Shown: positions 34,257 to 47,231, numbered from the stretch's first letter. The stretch: 64,000 nucleotides of DNA from Alopecurus myosuroides (GCA_028641055.1 CM054059.1:433136332-433200331); one strand, 5' to 3'. Notes: a model not told the origin generated them from the letters alone. A program made the numbers and translations.

Positions 34257-37200
34257 TGTCGGTTGTCTTTCTTCTCTCCCGTACGACTTTATATAGATAG
34301 CCGGCTTAGGGATTATGTCGCACCCTGATTTCTAGGGGATACTCACCGTACGAACTGGATAGCAGATGCTTGGATTATGGGGCATAACTGCTCCCACGTC
34401 CCAGCTTCCTGGTAGGCCTGCGCTTATGCGCGACAACACAAGCCCTGCTATTCCATCGTCGATGTAAACTATCCACTAGAGATCAAAGGCACTACTGTCG
34501 ACGTACTTCATACCAATCACACATGGTACGTCCACAGCTTTGAACAAAGGATATCACAACAGATCTCTACGACACAAAAGATTGAAATAACTTGCAAATG
34601 GCTCTCATTAGAGCAGAGATAGCAAATACAATCATTCAGAGGGCACATGCCCCAACAATACATCATTACATCACAGCGGAAGCATTCAACATGTCTGAGT
34701 ACAGACAAGAACCAAATAGGCCTAAGAGGCCGGAAACGAAAAAGACGGAGCCCATCCACGAAGTCTCGGATCCTGCCCGGGTCCGCTATCTACTCGTCAG
34801 CAGTCTCGTCGTACTCCACGTAATAGCCACCATGTAGATCCTCGGAAACGTAGGTCTGCGGAAACCACAGCCCCAAAGGGGTCAGTACATAAACGTACTG
34901 GCAAGCAAGACTCACAGTTCACCAAAGTGTAACCCGTCAACACCAAGCACAGATGCCTTGGGTTCAACGGAAAAGAGGGGATATAAAAGATGCTGCAACT
35001 GGCTGCGCTAACCAACTACAGAGATTCTACCACTTCCGGCTAACAGAAAGGGGATAAGATCGAGGATTGTAACCAACTGAAAGATAACTTCAAACAAACC
35101 CATCCTGGATCTCGCCCCTTATCCAAAGAAGCAATCCGAGGATAACTCACACAGTTGTAAGAAAGGTGAATCAAGTTATTGTGTCATCAACCTATTACTA
35201 GTCAAGTTATTAATCATTGGGTGTACATGTTTGAACATTATGTTTAAGTTGTCCTGAGTACTTGTTAGCCAGTACTTTCACCAAGTAATCCATAACCGCG
35301 GAAAACACGGCTTCTCGAGAAGATTATCCCTGCAGGGTTGCACCAATTTGGCCGTACACGCAAGAATAACCCGCCAGATGGGAAGCTAACCCACCAAGCG
35401 GGGTACTCTACACAACCAAACATTCTTCGCATCAAGCCCAAAGAACCTTGGGCGCACGGCTAATCAAGCCCCGAAGAAAAGGGACCCTCATAGCACTCTA
35501 AGACCGTGTCCCCCTATATGCCGACTACAAAGTTTCCACCCTGGCCTGGGCTCGCAAAAACATGCATGCGGCAAATGGAACACACGAACTAAATGAGGCA
35601 ATTTGGACGAGATGCGAATCAGGTCAAGTTGAGGGGGGCGCCCATACTCGCTTCCCACATGCGGTTAGTGCGCTCATCATGGATCAGTAGACAAGACCCT
35701 TTTCCTATTAGGGTCGACACTAGCAGGCTTCAAAACCTCTCATGGGCCTCCTGCCGGTGCCTTATCATCAAATTTATTATTTAACAATAACATTAGCATG
35801 ATTGATTGATTGATTAAACATCGAGCCCCCAGAACATAAAAGTAATAGTAACAGAAAGTAACGGGTAACAGACTCGAGCAAAACAACCTTAAGCATGCTA
35901 GTATGACACTGGCTCAATCAATAGGGTTGTAGGAGGGGTGGTGAGGCAATATCAGGGTTAAAGGATTCATGTGATAGGTTCGTAACAGAAACAACTACTA
36001 CTAAGGCTAGCAGAAAAGAACAACGGAAAGTATCGGTAACCAATGTTGAAAGGAACACAGTGGTTCATGTGAGTGATAACTTGCCTGCAAAACCCAGTAG
36101 CCTGGTACTGAGCTAACTCCTTAGAAGTGGTGTCGAAAGTATCGTCGGTCTCAACGTCGTCGTATATCCGGGAAGAAGCAAACAAACAAGGCAGAAAGAT
36201 AAACAATCAATATCAGGGCATAGTGCACAAACATGGGATGATGCATGACCATTTAATTGATGCATAGAAATAAACTAGTTGACAAGATAACACAATTTAA
36301 ATGGACCCATATGCAATGTGAATTGCATATGGATGCAATGGTTAAGGTGGAAGCAATGATCTACATTTGATTAACAAGTGTAAGTGGTTAAACATGATGC
36401 ATGCATGATGATAACAACAAAATAACAACAATAGATGCAAGTGGAAAAGAAGTTTAACAAGGTTTGGAAATCATTTATTAAGTTTGGAAAATTTGGTTAC
36501 TTAAAAGATGTCACACAAGAATTTGTTGTTTTCATCATGTTAAATTGTTCAAAACAGATAACAAAGTTTATATTTGAAAAGAAAACAAGATTTTAGTTGG
36601 ATTACATGTTTCACTTGTTGAAAAAGGATTTCAAATAAATTATTTAGGAATTAAACAAGTTGAACAAGAATTAAATTGGAATTAATTCAAGTGTGGATGT
36701 TAATTGAATTTTATTTGATCAAAACATTAAACCAAGTTCATATTTGAAAAGGTTAGGTTTTTCTGGTTTGAAAACATATTTTACATGTTCAAAAATAAGT
36801 TAATTTGAGCAAGTTATGATTTTAGCAATTTTAAATGCAATAAGCAAGAAACAGTTGTTTTCAGCAATTTAAATTATTCAAAACAGCAAACAAAATTTAT
36901 ATTTGGAGAGTACATGAAAAGTTGATTGGAAAGCATATTTAGTTTGTGCAATTTGGAATTTTTATGAACAAGTTATGAATTTTGCAAATTTAAGTGAATT
37001 TGACAAGTTTTCAAATTTTGCGCCAATTTAAAATATTCCAAACAGTAAAAAAAATTTATATTTGGATAGAACATTTAATTTGGTATTGAAAACATATAAA
37101 AAATGTTGGATTTGGAGTTAGGATGATTTATTTATGCAATTTCCAAAATTGGGTGCAAATCTGCCATTTTTATGGATCTAGGGACTTGAAAAAAGTATTT

Positions 37201-39189
37201 GCAGGGGCTAGATTAATTACCAGGGGCCTATTGGTGAATACCAGAAAGTTTTGTGACCAAATTATTGCAAAATAAAAAGGTTGGTTTAATGTGCAGGGGG
37301 TGGGATTCGACCCCTGCACCTCCTGATGCGCTCAAGGGAACAGAACCAGATGGGCTGAGCTGTGGCTTGTGATAGGGAGTGGGACTCGGGGGTTAAGAGG
37401 TTCTGCCAGCGGGCTGTTTTCTGAATGTAACTGAATCGAAAGGGTACTGCATCAGATCGAACGGAAGGTGGTCGAGGCTGCAGTCGGGCTGCTCGCCGGA
37501 GGGGAAACAGGGAGGCGCGTGGGGGAGCTGTGGGGCGCGGCCCTAGAGGAGAGGAGGGAGGAGGGCGAGAGGAGGAAGGGGAGCGAGGATCTCACCTCGG
37601 GGGCGGACAGAGCAGGTCGGGGCGGTACAGGGAGCAGGCAGTGGCGAACGCCGGCGACGGGAGGCGACGGGGCGGCGTCCACGGCACATCCCGGGCCTGG
37701 CCGAGGGCACAGGGGCGTAGAGGGCAGAGCGGCGGCTCCATTCCCGCTGCTGGCGCGGCCGAAGGGGGTCCGGAGCTCCGGCGACCACCGGAGTTGGAGG
37801 AGCTCGGGTGAGGTACAGTGGTGTTCGGTGGTTGCAGGGTTCAGACATTCAGAGGAAGGGGAAGCTAGCAGAGAGGAGAAAGGCGGCGATGGGAAGGAAG
37901 GCGCTAGGGTTAGGTATCTAGGGTTAGGGCTAGGAGTAGTTTTATGGGGGTGAGGAGGTGTACGGCATGGCATCGGGAGGGGGAGAGTATGATCAAACGG
38001 AGGGGGAGCGATCGTACAGAACGTGACATCACCTGCGAGGAAGACGACAAGAGGGAGGAAAGGGTACTGGGCCAAGTGGTTGGTGGGCTTAAGTGAAAAG
38101 ATGGGCTGGCTTTTTCCCTCTCTCTTTTCTATTTTCCTGTTTTCTGTTTTTATTTTTTTGCTGAAAACCAAATGGAAGAAAAAGGAGATATTTTAGGTTA
38201 GTAAAATTGTAGGAAAATTAGGTTAAGCTAATTTGATTAAAAGAAAACACTGCCAAGTTTTTGTTTTACAGAAGGTTTGAAAATAAATTGTTGTTTGGTA
38301 TTTAAACCAATTTTGAATGAATTTTCATATTAAGTCAACATTATGAAATAAAAGCATTTTGATAGGGTAGCCCCTATGAATTAAAAGATTAAAATTAGTT
38401 GATTGAAGTGATAATGTTTATAAATTGGTTATATCTCAACTTGGGTGCTGTTTGAATGAATTTGATTTGAAATTGGAATATTTTGTTAATTTAATATAAA
38501 AACAACCACTTAATAGGGTGAACCCTATTATTAGTTGGATTAGAAACATTGGAATGGTTTGATATTTGATAATTTCCAAATGAGGTGTTGCTGATGATTT
38601 TGCTTTGAATTTGAAAACCAATTTGGAATTAATTAATTGAAATAAAAGCACCATTATATTGGTTGATCAATGTGGAAATAAAATGAGAACAATTTGTTGT
38701 TTTTATTTGAGGTAACATTTTGGAAATTGTAACATCACAAGGATGAAACAACAAGTTTGAATTTTGGTTTGAAATTCAAATAGAAAACAAAGGAGAACAA
38801 ATGAAAACAGTTGGAAAACAACTGAAAACAGAGGAAAACAAATGGAAAACAAACAAAACAAATGCAATCAACATGATGCCATGATGCAAAACATAAAATA
38901 ACAGAGAGCAAAACATTCTAAAGGCTATTTTTCAGACTTGGGATGTTACAGATTACAGAAAGGAAACCTAGAAGACTACGGTAAGTTTCTAACTTGGAAA
39001 GCAAGAATCCGCCTTCTACTCCAAGCCGCACCACGTGGGCCGCGGTCCGGGTTCTTCTAGAATCCGGCTTCTGCGTGTCAGCCTACTAGGCCGTCTAATG
39101 GACTGTGATCCATTAACATTCAGGTCACCCTGGTAATCCGGCTCTTTAGGACAATGTCGGATATACCCCTAATCGATATATATCCGACA
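34257..39189 (-). repeat. 3' LTR of gypsy 2, split by a solo LTR
   Basis: The two parts, 34257-34315 and 38956-39189 (one GATTA counted), give an LTR of about 293 bp with TGTCGG...CCGACA ends. The minus-strand TATATAAA near 34288-34295 is a probable core promoter or part of the R region. The partner 5' LTR is outside the window, so the length cannot be checked against a second copy. Confidence 0.75.
34316..38950 (-). repeat. Solo LTR, 4635 bp, GATTA duplication
   Basis: On the minus strand it runs TGTAACATCCC...GGGTGCGACA. It is bounded by identical GATTA at 34311-34315 and 38951-38955, so it is a complete LTR with a target duplication and no internal part: a solo LTR left by recombination. 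It shares long stretches with 60040-64000 in the opposite orientation (for example 35590-35760 with 63030-63210, and 36270-36320 with 62490-62575). A GC-rich Pro/Ser frame on the minus strand (37452-38171) has no partner frame in the other copy's equivalent region, so I do not call a gene. The long-LTR design recalls large retrotransposon derivatives (LARDs); I cannot name the family. Confidence 0.92.
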
Positions 39190-39205
39190 ATAGCCCCCAA
39201 GAAGG
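39190..39205 (-). promoter_or_regulatory. Polypurine tract of gypsy 2
   Basis: CCTTCTTGGGGGCTAT on the minus strand abuts the 3' LTR start (TGTCGG at 39189). It matches the place and GGGG(A/G)CTA core of the tract in gypsy 1. Confidence 0.6.
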
Positions 39206-39580
39206 ATTGAGACTTCAACCTGCCACCTCTCGTCGATGTGCATTCTTTTCCAAGAAATGTTGGCACTTCGTCTCGATTCTTCTTTTTCTCAAATCATGCT
39301 TAACGCGAAAAACTCGGATTTTGCCAAAATCCGGCTTTTTCTTCCACGAACCTTCGTGGAGAAGGAACTTCATGACGTCAGCGATATAATCATGCTGACA
39401 CCAGGGACGTTTGGGTTCACTGTGAAACCTTGAAACGTATCTCTGACAGATTCTCGCGGGAAACGAGGAGATATCAATTATCACCCGTCCCCTCATTTCC
39501 CGGATTTTCCGGTGCGTGACACACGTCGAAAATCTAACGGTCAAAAGAGTCGTTGTGGCGCATCTCAACGTTTTTCCATC

Positions 39581-39588
39581 TATAAATA
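39581..39588 (+). promoter_or_regulatory. TATA box of the antisense gene in gypsy 2
   Basis: TATAAATA lies 169 bp before the ATG at 39757, followed by a pyrimidine-rich leader. This is a canonical plant core promoter element. Confidence 0.65.
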
Positions 39589-39756
39589 GCCGCCCTCGGG
39601 CTCTCCGGTTGCCCTTCCACTCTCACTCAATCTTCTAGCCCCCAAGCACCATTGCTCCCAAGCCAAAGCTTGCAAGTGTGAGCAGAGCCCGTGCGTCCCG
39701 CACCGTCCCCAAATAATCACCATCGAAGGTTCCAGATCTCCCCGCGCCGCCCAAGA

Positions 39757-42700
39757 ATGGCTACCGGAGATTCACCGCGCGCCCGCGGAGGAAAACACCG
39801 TCGCCGTCGACATCGACGATATCATCAACGACATATATCCTCAAGTGGATTCTCCCGGCCGCGCCGACGCGAGCACGCCGGAGGGAATTACCGGTGGCTT
39901 GGCTCGCAAGGATCCTCCTCTCGTGGCCGAAAATGTGGCGTCGTCATCTGCCGCGCCGTCTCCGCCCTTCACCACTGAAACAACAGAAGATAAGGTCACC
40001 CTCGTCGGTGAGGAACTCGCTGCCGCGGCCGCCGCCGAAGCGGAGGAAGAAGGGGAAATGTCCGGGAATCGGAGGCATTGTAACTTGGTTCCTTCCCCCT
40101 TCCGACAATGGAGAAGAAAGGGATAATCCTGAAGGGAAAATGGTGGCACGAGGAGGACGACTGTGAGCCAATGCTGAGAGCTGGAGAAAGGGTTCTCGTC
40201 ACCTCGCACATTAGCAGAGGTATGGGGTTTCCGCCTTCTACCTTCTTCCTCCAAGTCCTAAACCATTACAACATTCAACCCCACAACCTTCCTCCCAACT
40301 CCATACTTTATCTAGACGGGTTCCAGGCGCTCTTTGAAGGGTATCTAGGAATAGAACCTAGGTTAGATTTCTGGCAATATTGCTTTGGAGTTAAGCGAAA
40401 CCCTTATGAGGGCGCACTCCCGACTTGTGGGACCATTTCCTTCACCCTCCGTAAGATTAGGGAGGACTGGTTCCCCAAGATAAAAACCTCAGAATCCGTC
40501 AAGTTTTGGATGGGTTCCTTCTTCTACCTCGAAGATGTCCTTTATCCAGGAAAGGATACGGGAATTCCACCTTTCGTCAACTGCGCTGCCACTCCCCTAG
40601 ACAAGTAGGCAGTGGACGTAGTTCAAACCTTGCCGCCGGATCTGCTAAGGATCAAATGGCGCATCGCCAAGCTCGTTTCCGTGTCTCCTCCACTTACCGG
40701 CATGGACACCGTCCTATGCTGGCTAGAAAGGCGGATTCAACCTCTGGCCCACCGCGGTTCCCGGATCATGTGCGAGTATGTGGGACCCGAAGACCCAATG
40801 CGGGTAACGAACAAATCTTTGACAACATAAGATTTGAGGAAACGCGTTAACCAGTTGGTCGCAACACGCGACCAATATGAGGAAAGCCGGCCGATGTACA
40901 CGGCGACAAACCTGGCTCCAAAGGTATGGTTCTTCATTTTGGGCCTTGGTTCTGCGTTTCTTCTTTGTCGGATGTTCATTTTAACTCGGACTTTGTCTTT
41001 TTTGATAGATTGTCGAACTTCCCGAGGTGGATCTTGCGACCGATGCCGAGTTAGACGCAATTCGTGCTAACTTTGCAGGAGGACGGAAATGCAAGAAGCC
41101 TTCCGCTACTCAAGAAATAATCGATCTTGACGGAGTTCCCGTCGCTACATCCAGGTAAGAAATTCCCGGTTTTTTCTCTTATGCTTTTTATTGCATGGGT
41201 TTTTATTTCTTTCTCGGATTCTTATTTCTCGGAATTTCTTTCCTTTCGTTTCATTTCCAGCCTTGCTCCTACCTCTCTGAAGCCGAAAGGCTGCAAGAAG
41301 CATAAGGCAGTTGCTAGCAGAGGGGTACATCCATCCCCTATTGCAGCCTCTAACACCCCAGCCGCCACAGGAAGAGAAAACCAAGCTGCAAGGGAGGAAG
41401 AATACCCCTTGCAGTCCAGCCAGCCCATTGCGTCTGAGCCGGACGCGAGGGAAAGGGTGGTGCCGGAAATGGGTGTTCCTTCTCGTACAACAGAGGAGGA
41501 ACCCATTCCAACTCTCGACAAGGAGTTCAAGGTAAAGGAAGAGCCATTTGACGAACACGGATATATGCATCCGTGGGTGACCAAATACTTCACTCCAGCA
41601 CCCTTAATCCATCCTTGGCCTCAAGGCGGGCTTATTGTTAGGAATAACTTCGTATTTTCACCTCGACACGTCATCTAGGACGGGCTTTGCAATGTCGGGA
41701 TTCTTTTTGCAGACTATGCAAAAGAATTCAACGAAAACTTGGTGAACTTTACCAAGATGAGCCAGGTAATATCTCTAGCCCCCAAGTAATAAAACGAATG
41801 TATACTTTTGACTTAATGCTTTTATCATTATTATGCTTGTTCTTAACTTAAGCATTTTTGTCTCTTTTCCGTGTTTCAGCAAACTGCTGAAAACATCAAA
41901 GTGGATGTTTTCAATAAACTTACCATCAAGAACAAGGAGGTGAAAACCCTTCTTAACATTCTTGAAGATAAGGAAGCAGAGCTGGCATCCGTTCAACAGC
42001 AGCTGACTGAATCAGCAGGTAAAGTATTTCTCTGCTTTCATTCGTAATTTTGTCTAAGAATTTTTTCCGAGTGTCTAAATCTTCCTTTTATTTGCTTTTC
42101 AGCTTCTTTGGTGAAAGCCAAACAAATTGCTGAAGATGCCGACAATGCTGAGAACCTCCGCCGATAAAACCTGGAACTTCACAAGCTCACTGTGAAGCTC
42201 CAGAAGGACCTGGAGGCCAGCCAACTAGTTGTTGGCATTGCCGAGTCTAAGGCCTCTAGCCAGGCCGAGAAAAACATAGCTACAATCAGGGACCTGGAGA
42301 ATGCCCTGAACCAACGCCTAGAGGAAGGCACGGAGATGGACCGGATTCTCGGTAAGTATTTTTACTTTTACCGGATTTTCTCTTTTTTCCCTTCTTCTGT
42401 TTTTCCTAACATTTGTTTGTTGATTGAAACAGAAGGTAGCCCCCAGCTTACCCGGATCGAGAGAATCCGGGCTTTCGGGAAAATCTTCACCACGCTGAAA
42501 GCTGCGGGGATGCTCCTTATTAATAAATACATTCCCGATAAATCAGGGGAGTTCTTGGAAGTAAGCAAACTTCCAGAGGCGATCGTGGAGGTGGCAAACC
42601 GCAAGGAATCTTGGTTCTGCTCCGCGGCTCGTGGTGGCGCACGCATGGCCCTTGGGCTCATGCGTATGCATTATCCCACTGCCAAATCTTGGCGCGTGCC

Positions 42701-42887
42701 ATCCGGTATCCCTCAAAGATATACAGATGCTCAGCGGTCCAGCATCTTTGATGAGATCAAAGGCCACGCCACCCATATTGCCAACATGGTTAATATCTCC
42801 ACCTTCTACCCCGAGGAGGAAATGCCGACAACTCCGGAGAAATCCAGCAGCGAGGACGAAGACTCGGATGCCGAAGATGCTGCTTGA
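39757..42887 (+). pseudogene. Antisense accessory gene of gypsy 2 ('gypsy-type transposon' domain plus coiled coil)
   Basis: The N-terminus is acidic and Ala-rich (EELAAAAAAEAEEEGE, about 39845-40080). A frame change leads into the Transposase_28-like domain (40108-40605; SRGMGFPPSTFFLQVLNHYN, WMGSFFYLEDVLYP), paralogous to 11678-12586. A TAG follows PLDK near 40606. Further exons are bounded by AG/GT sites: about 41010-41155, 41261-41766, 41880-42019, 42103-42351 and 42431-42887. The last two encode a coiled coil and a conserved globular end (IERIRAFGKIFTTLKAAGML, WFCSAARGGARMALGLMRMH) with an acidic tail. In-frame stops near 41676 and 42165 show decay. Function is unknown. Confidence 0.75.
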
Positions 42888-43509
42888 ATCCTGGGTAGAA
42901 GATAGGAAAATAGAAGCATTACTGTTCTTACAATGTAACCCTTATTGTAATGATGTCTATTCTATTGTATAAACAAGTACTCTGCTTTTGCAGTTAAATT
43001 ATTAAGCCTTTGCAAGTTTTCCGGGTTTTTATTCCTTTATCTTCTAATTTCTCTGGTTTATATGTCTTAACTGTCCTTAGTGTTTGAAATGGCTCGATAG
43101 TATATAATCTTCATGCCAAATGACTGGGTATAGCCAATCAGTCGAAACTCGGAAGCATGGATCATACTAAAGGCATTTTTACTTACTAATTTCAATGACC
43201 CAACATAAAAACAATCAGATAGTACTTAGAGAAAAGTAAGGAATTTTTTACGAAACTCAGGCACGCAGGAACAATCTGGGTTTCCTTAAGCCTCCTTAGG
43301 CCGAAAACCATTCAGTTTTTTTTAACTTCGAGCACGCAGGCACAATTCGGGTTAACATAGAGTATTTTGAAAGATCATTGGGAAATAGGTAAGGCGGATT
43401 TATGCTTTGTACTATAATAAACAGTTAAAAACATAGATGTATGAATTCCAACAACTTTATTTCATGATCTCAAAGATGTTTACATAGAAATTGAACTAAG
43501 TGTAGAAGG
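42888..43509. other. 3' regions between convergent genes of gypsy 2
   Basis: The stretch lies between the antisense gene stop and the integrase end. It is AT-rich with scattered ACTCGG and CGCAGGCACAA(T/C)(T/C)(C/T)GGGTT phrases. I see no gene in it. Confidence 0.4.
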
Positions 43510-44620
43510 GACGTAACTGCTGGATGCTCTAGGGTCTTTTGGTCTCTCCTAGTTCGACATCTATCTTTCTCTTCCTTTTGCGATTCGGTCTTTTGGGATC
43601 ATCCTCCGTATCCCGAATATCCACAAGATAATATGATCCATTTCTCATAGATTTTCTAAAGAAAAATGGTCCTTCCCAAACTGGGGCTAACTTGTGCTTC
43701 CTTTCTTGCACCAATCTTAGCACTAAGTCACATTCTTTGAAAGAACGATGCCTGATTTTCCGACTATGGTAGTGTCATAATCCTTGCTGATAAATTGCGG
43801 ATCTTTGAAGTACAAGTTCTCGTTCTTCTTCTAGAAGATCGACGGCATCTTGTCGTGCACTTTTGGCATCCGAGTCATTGTAAGCCTGCACTCTTGGGCT
43901 ATCATGGAGCATGTCCGTTGGAAGCACTGCTTCTGCGCCATAGACCAAGAAAAACGGGGTTTGCCCTGTTGATCTATTTAGTGTCGTTCGAATACTCCAA
44001 AGCACGGAAGGTAACTCCTCTATCCATGCTCCAGCTGCTCTATGAAGAGGAGATTCGAGTCTTCGGCGTATTCCCTGCAGGATTGATCTATTCCTTCTTT
44101 CAACCTGCTAATTGGATTGTGGGTGTGCCACAGATGCAAGATCTAGGCGTATTCCCGTTTGTCGGAAATATTTTGCCAACTCCCCAATTGAGAAATTTGT
44201 CCCGTTGTCGGTGATTATGCTATGTGGAATGCTGTATCTCATGACTACGTCAATGATGAAATTCCTGGCAGTTACACCGTCAAGCTTTTTGATGGGTTTC
44301 GCCTCCACCCATTTGGTATACTTGTCTACTACAACAAGTAGATGTGTGAGTCCACCTCTTGCAGTTTTGAATGGTCCATCATATCTAGCCCCCAGACCGC
44401 AAATTCCATGTAATAGGGATAGTTTTGAGTGTTTGGTCTGGCATATTCATCTACTTGGCGTAATACTGACATCCAGCACATGTATTTACTATATGTTCGG
44501 CGTCTGTCTTGGCTGTTATCCAGTAAAACCCTACACGGAATGCTTTTTTAACTATGATTTTTGATTGAGCATGATGTTCTCAGTCTCCTGCATGGATTTC
44601 TTGCACTATTTCTTGGCCTT
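43510..44620 (-). pseudogene. Integrase remnants of gypsy 2
   Basis: Pieces in different minus-strand frames line up with the integrase of gypsy 1. They are the core end SIITDNGTNFSIGELAKYF (44108-44308), STGQTPFFLVYGAEAVLPTD (43775-44005) and the C-terminal RLVQERKHKLAPVWEGPFFF (43529-43723). Many stops and frameshifts lie between them, and the region is clearly non-functional. Confidence 0.85.
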
Positions 44621-44639
44621 CCTATAGCGAAATACATCG

Positions 44640-46031
44640 CTAAAAAATTCCGATAGTGATGCGTTTATATATGCAACCATTAATTACCGTGTATCCTTTG
44701 CATCGACGTTTTATCTGTCTTTGCAAGACGTCGTCTGCTCCATCCGGGAACTTTTGATCCACTAAGAAGTTTAAATATGGAATTTTCCAATCCGGGTTAA
44801 CGAGCAGAACTTCAACTGACTCGGAAACGAGAGGATAATCAACATCTCTACCTTTTATCGATGGTTCATGCAAATGTTGGACAAACACGCCTAGTGGTAG
44901 TGTTTTCACTCTTTCCGAGCCAATGCGGGCTAATGCGTCCGCGTTCTAGTTTTCTTCCCCTTTGACATGAAGTACTTCAAATCCCAGAAAGCAAATGCCA
45001 AACTTGTCCACCGCTCTTCGATATTCGTCCATGATGGGGCTTTTGGCGTCCCATGTTTGGTTGAGCTGATGTTGTACCAAATCCGAGTCACCATAGAATA
45101 TTATGCATTTGATACCTATTTGTTTTGGAGTGTGCAAGCCATGAAGCAAAGCTTCATATTCTGCCACGTCAGTGTTGGTGTTGAAGTGTATTTGTAATAC
45201 GTACTCCATAGTATCTCCTTTTGGAGATTTTAGCACTACACCAGCTCTAGCGCCTTCCTTCATCTTGGATCCGTCAAAGTGCATGACCCAGTATTCCGAC
45301 TCTGGCATTGGTGTGTTTTCCATTGCTTCTGTCCAATCAGCGATGAAATCTGCCAACACCTGGGATTTAATTGCCGTCCGAGGTTGGTACTTAGTGTCGA
45401 ACGCAACTAACTCGATGCCCCATTTGGCTACTCGGCCTGTTGCATCCGCATTGTTGATAATATCCCCTAGTGGTGCTTTACATACCACTATTATGGAATG
45501 TCCTCGGAAATAATGGCGGAGTTTTGGAGATGCAAAAAACACACCATATGCCAGCTTTCGATAGTGTGGATACCTTTGTTTGGACTCGGATAATACTTCG
45601 CTGACATAATACACTGGAGGTTGATCTGGTATGCTTTCCTCTTCTTTCCGTCTTTCCACAACTATCACTTCGCTAATAACCATGTTTGTTGCCGTGAGAT
45701 ACAGTAACCTGGGTTCTTCGTCTTTTGGCGATGCCAAAATCGGAGCTTTCATCAAGGTTTCTTTTAACTGGTTAATGCTTTGTCCGCATCTTCTGTCTAT
45801 ACAAATTTGTCGGATTTCTTCAACAATTTGTATAATGGCAGAGCTTTGTCTCCTAGCCGGCTTATAAACCTGCTGACAGCGGCTGCAGAACCCGTCAATA
45901 TTTGTACGTCTTTTAAGCACGTAGGCTTTGAGATGTTTAAGATTGCCTTGATCTTTTCCAGGTTTAGTTCTATTCCTCTGAAAGAAACGATAAAACCCAG
46001 GAGTTTTCTTGAGGGAACCCAGAATACGCAC
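44640..46031 (-). pseudogene. RNase H, second RNase H and linker of gypsy 2
   Basis: The second RNase H keeps HFDGSKMKEG, DVAEYEALLHGL and FYGDSDLVQHQ; the final Asp region follows a TAG at the end of VLHVKGEEN near 44946. The first RNase H part includes YLTATNMVISEVIVVERRK. Downstream (44640-44909) is the RNase H-integrase linker, IKRRCKGYTVINGCIYKR. Confidence 0.85.
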
Positions 46032-46663
46032 TTTAATGGATTCAACTTCATTTTGTAAGTGCGCAAATTTTCGAACGTTTCTCGTAGATCTTCAAGGAGT
46101 CTATCTTTTTCCTTGGAAACTACGGCAATGTCGTCCACGTAAACATGAACGTTTTTGCCAATCTGACTATGCAAACAACGTTGCATGCAACGCTGGTAAG
46201 GTTCACATGCGTTCTTCAGGCCAAAAGGCATGGTTATGTAATAGTATGTTCCATACGGGGTTATGATTGAAGTTTTGATTTGGTCCTCCTCCTTCATACG
46301 TATTTGATGGTACCCGGAATAAGCATCCAAAAAGCATAAAAGCTCAGAGCCAGAAGTGCCATCTATTATTTGATCGATTCACGGTAACACGAACATATCT
46401 TTTGGACACAATTTTTCCATGCCGGTGTAATTTATACACATCCTAAGAACGGTACTATCTTTCTTCGGGACTAATACGGGGTTTGCAGACCATTCAGTAT
46501 GTATAACTTCACAGATAAAATCAGCTGCTAATAGCCGGATAATTTCCTTGCCAATAGCCTTCTGTCTTCTTCCGTCAAATCTACGGTGACCTTGTTTGAC
46601 GGGTTTAGATCCTGGAATCACCTTGAGTTGATGCTCAGCAAGTTCCCTGGGTACACCTGGCAT
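45797..46663 (-). pseudogene. Reverse transcriptase of gypsy 2
   Basis: VLRMCINYTGMEKLCPKDMF (46379-46663) and, in another stretch, FLDAYSGYHQIRMKEEDQIK-like, IITPYGTYYYITMPFGLKNA and the catalytic YVDDIAVVSKEKDR (45797-46330) give the normal motif order. A stop near 46379 and a frame overlap near 45800-46030 break it. Confidence 0.9.
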
Positions 46664-47196
46664 GTCCGTAGGACACCAGGCAAAAATATCCCAGTTCTCA
46701 CGGAGTAACTTGACGAGCGTGCTTTCCTATTTGTCGGTCATCCCGGTTCCCACTACGACAAATTTTGTCGAATCTTTGGGATCTAGGATAACCTATCTTG
46801 TATTCTCGGAAGCTTTGAAACTACCTGCTGGCTTCCGGATTTCCTTTCCTGTCGGCATTTCCGTAGGCGATACTTCTTTTGCTAGCTCCTTCAATTGCTC
46901 TTTTGCTATCACTTTTTCTGCGCAAAGGGTGTTTCCTTTTTCCAGCTTGTTTGCCAATTTGAAGTATCCCGATATGGTGATTACTCCTCCTTTTGGTCCT
47001 AGCATCTTCAGCTTGTTATAGATATAACATGATCTTGCCATGAACTTGGTGAAAGATGGACGTCTGAGTATTGCGTGGTATAGACTTTCGCACGGCACGA
47101 CCTCGAAGGAGATTTTTTCCTGTTGGAAATGCTCTTTTTCTCCAAAGGTTACGTCTAGGGATTGTGCTTGCCTGCCAGGAACGATGCCGTGGAAAC
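46664..47196 (-). pseudogene. Protease C-terminal part and pre-RT spacer of gypsy 2
   Basis: The frame reads FHGIVPGRQAQSLDV, FEVVPCESLYHAILRRPSFT and a Lys/Glu-rich spacer. It then meets TAG at 46727-46729 in the context AAATAGGAAAGC, followed by LRENWDIFAW. The N-terminal half of the protease lies beyond the CACTA insertion at 59941-60034. Confidence 0.8.
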
Positions 47197-47199
47197 GTA

Positions 47200-47231
47200 C
47201 ACTACCAAATTCCGCGCGATCCGGAACGTTT
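47200..47231 (+). repeat. Left terminal inverted repeat
   Basis: It begins CACTACCAAATTCCGCGC and continues to GGAACGTTT. The complement is at 59909-59940 with a C/T difference at position 23. Confidence 0.93.

Noticed and set aside
37452..38171. 239-codon Pro/Ser-rich minus-strand frame in the solo LTR
   Set aside because: Its equivalent region in the second LTR (60700-61400) has a different frame content. GC-rich composition explains the lack of stops.
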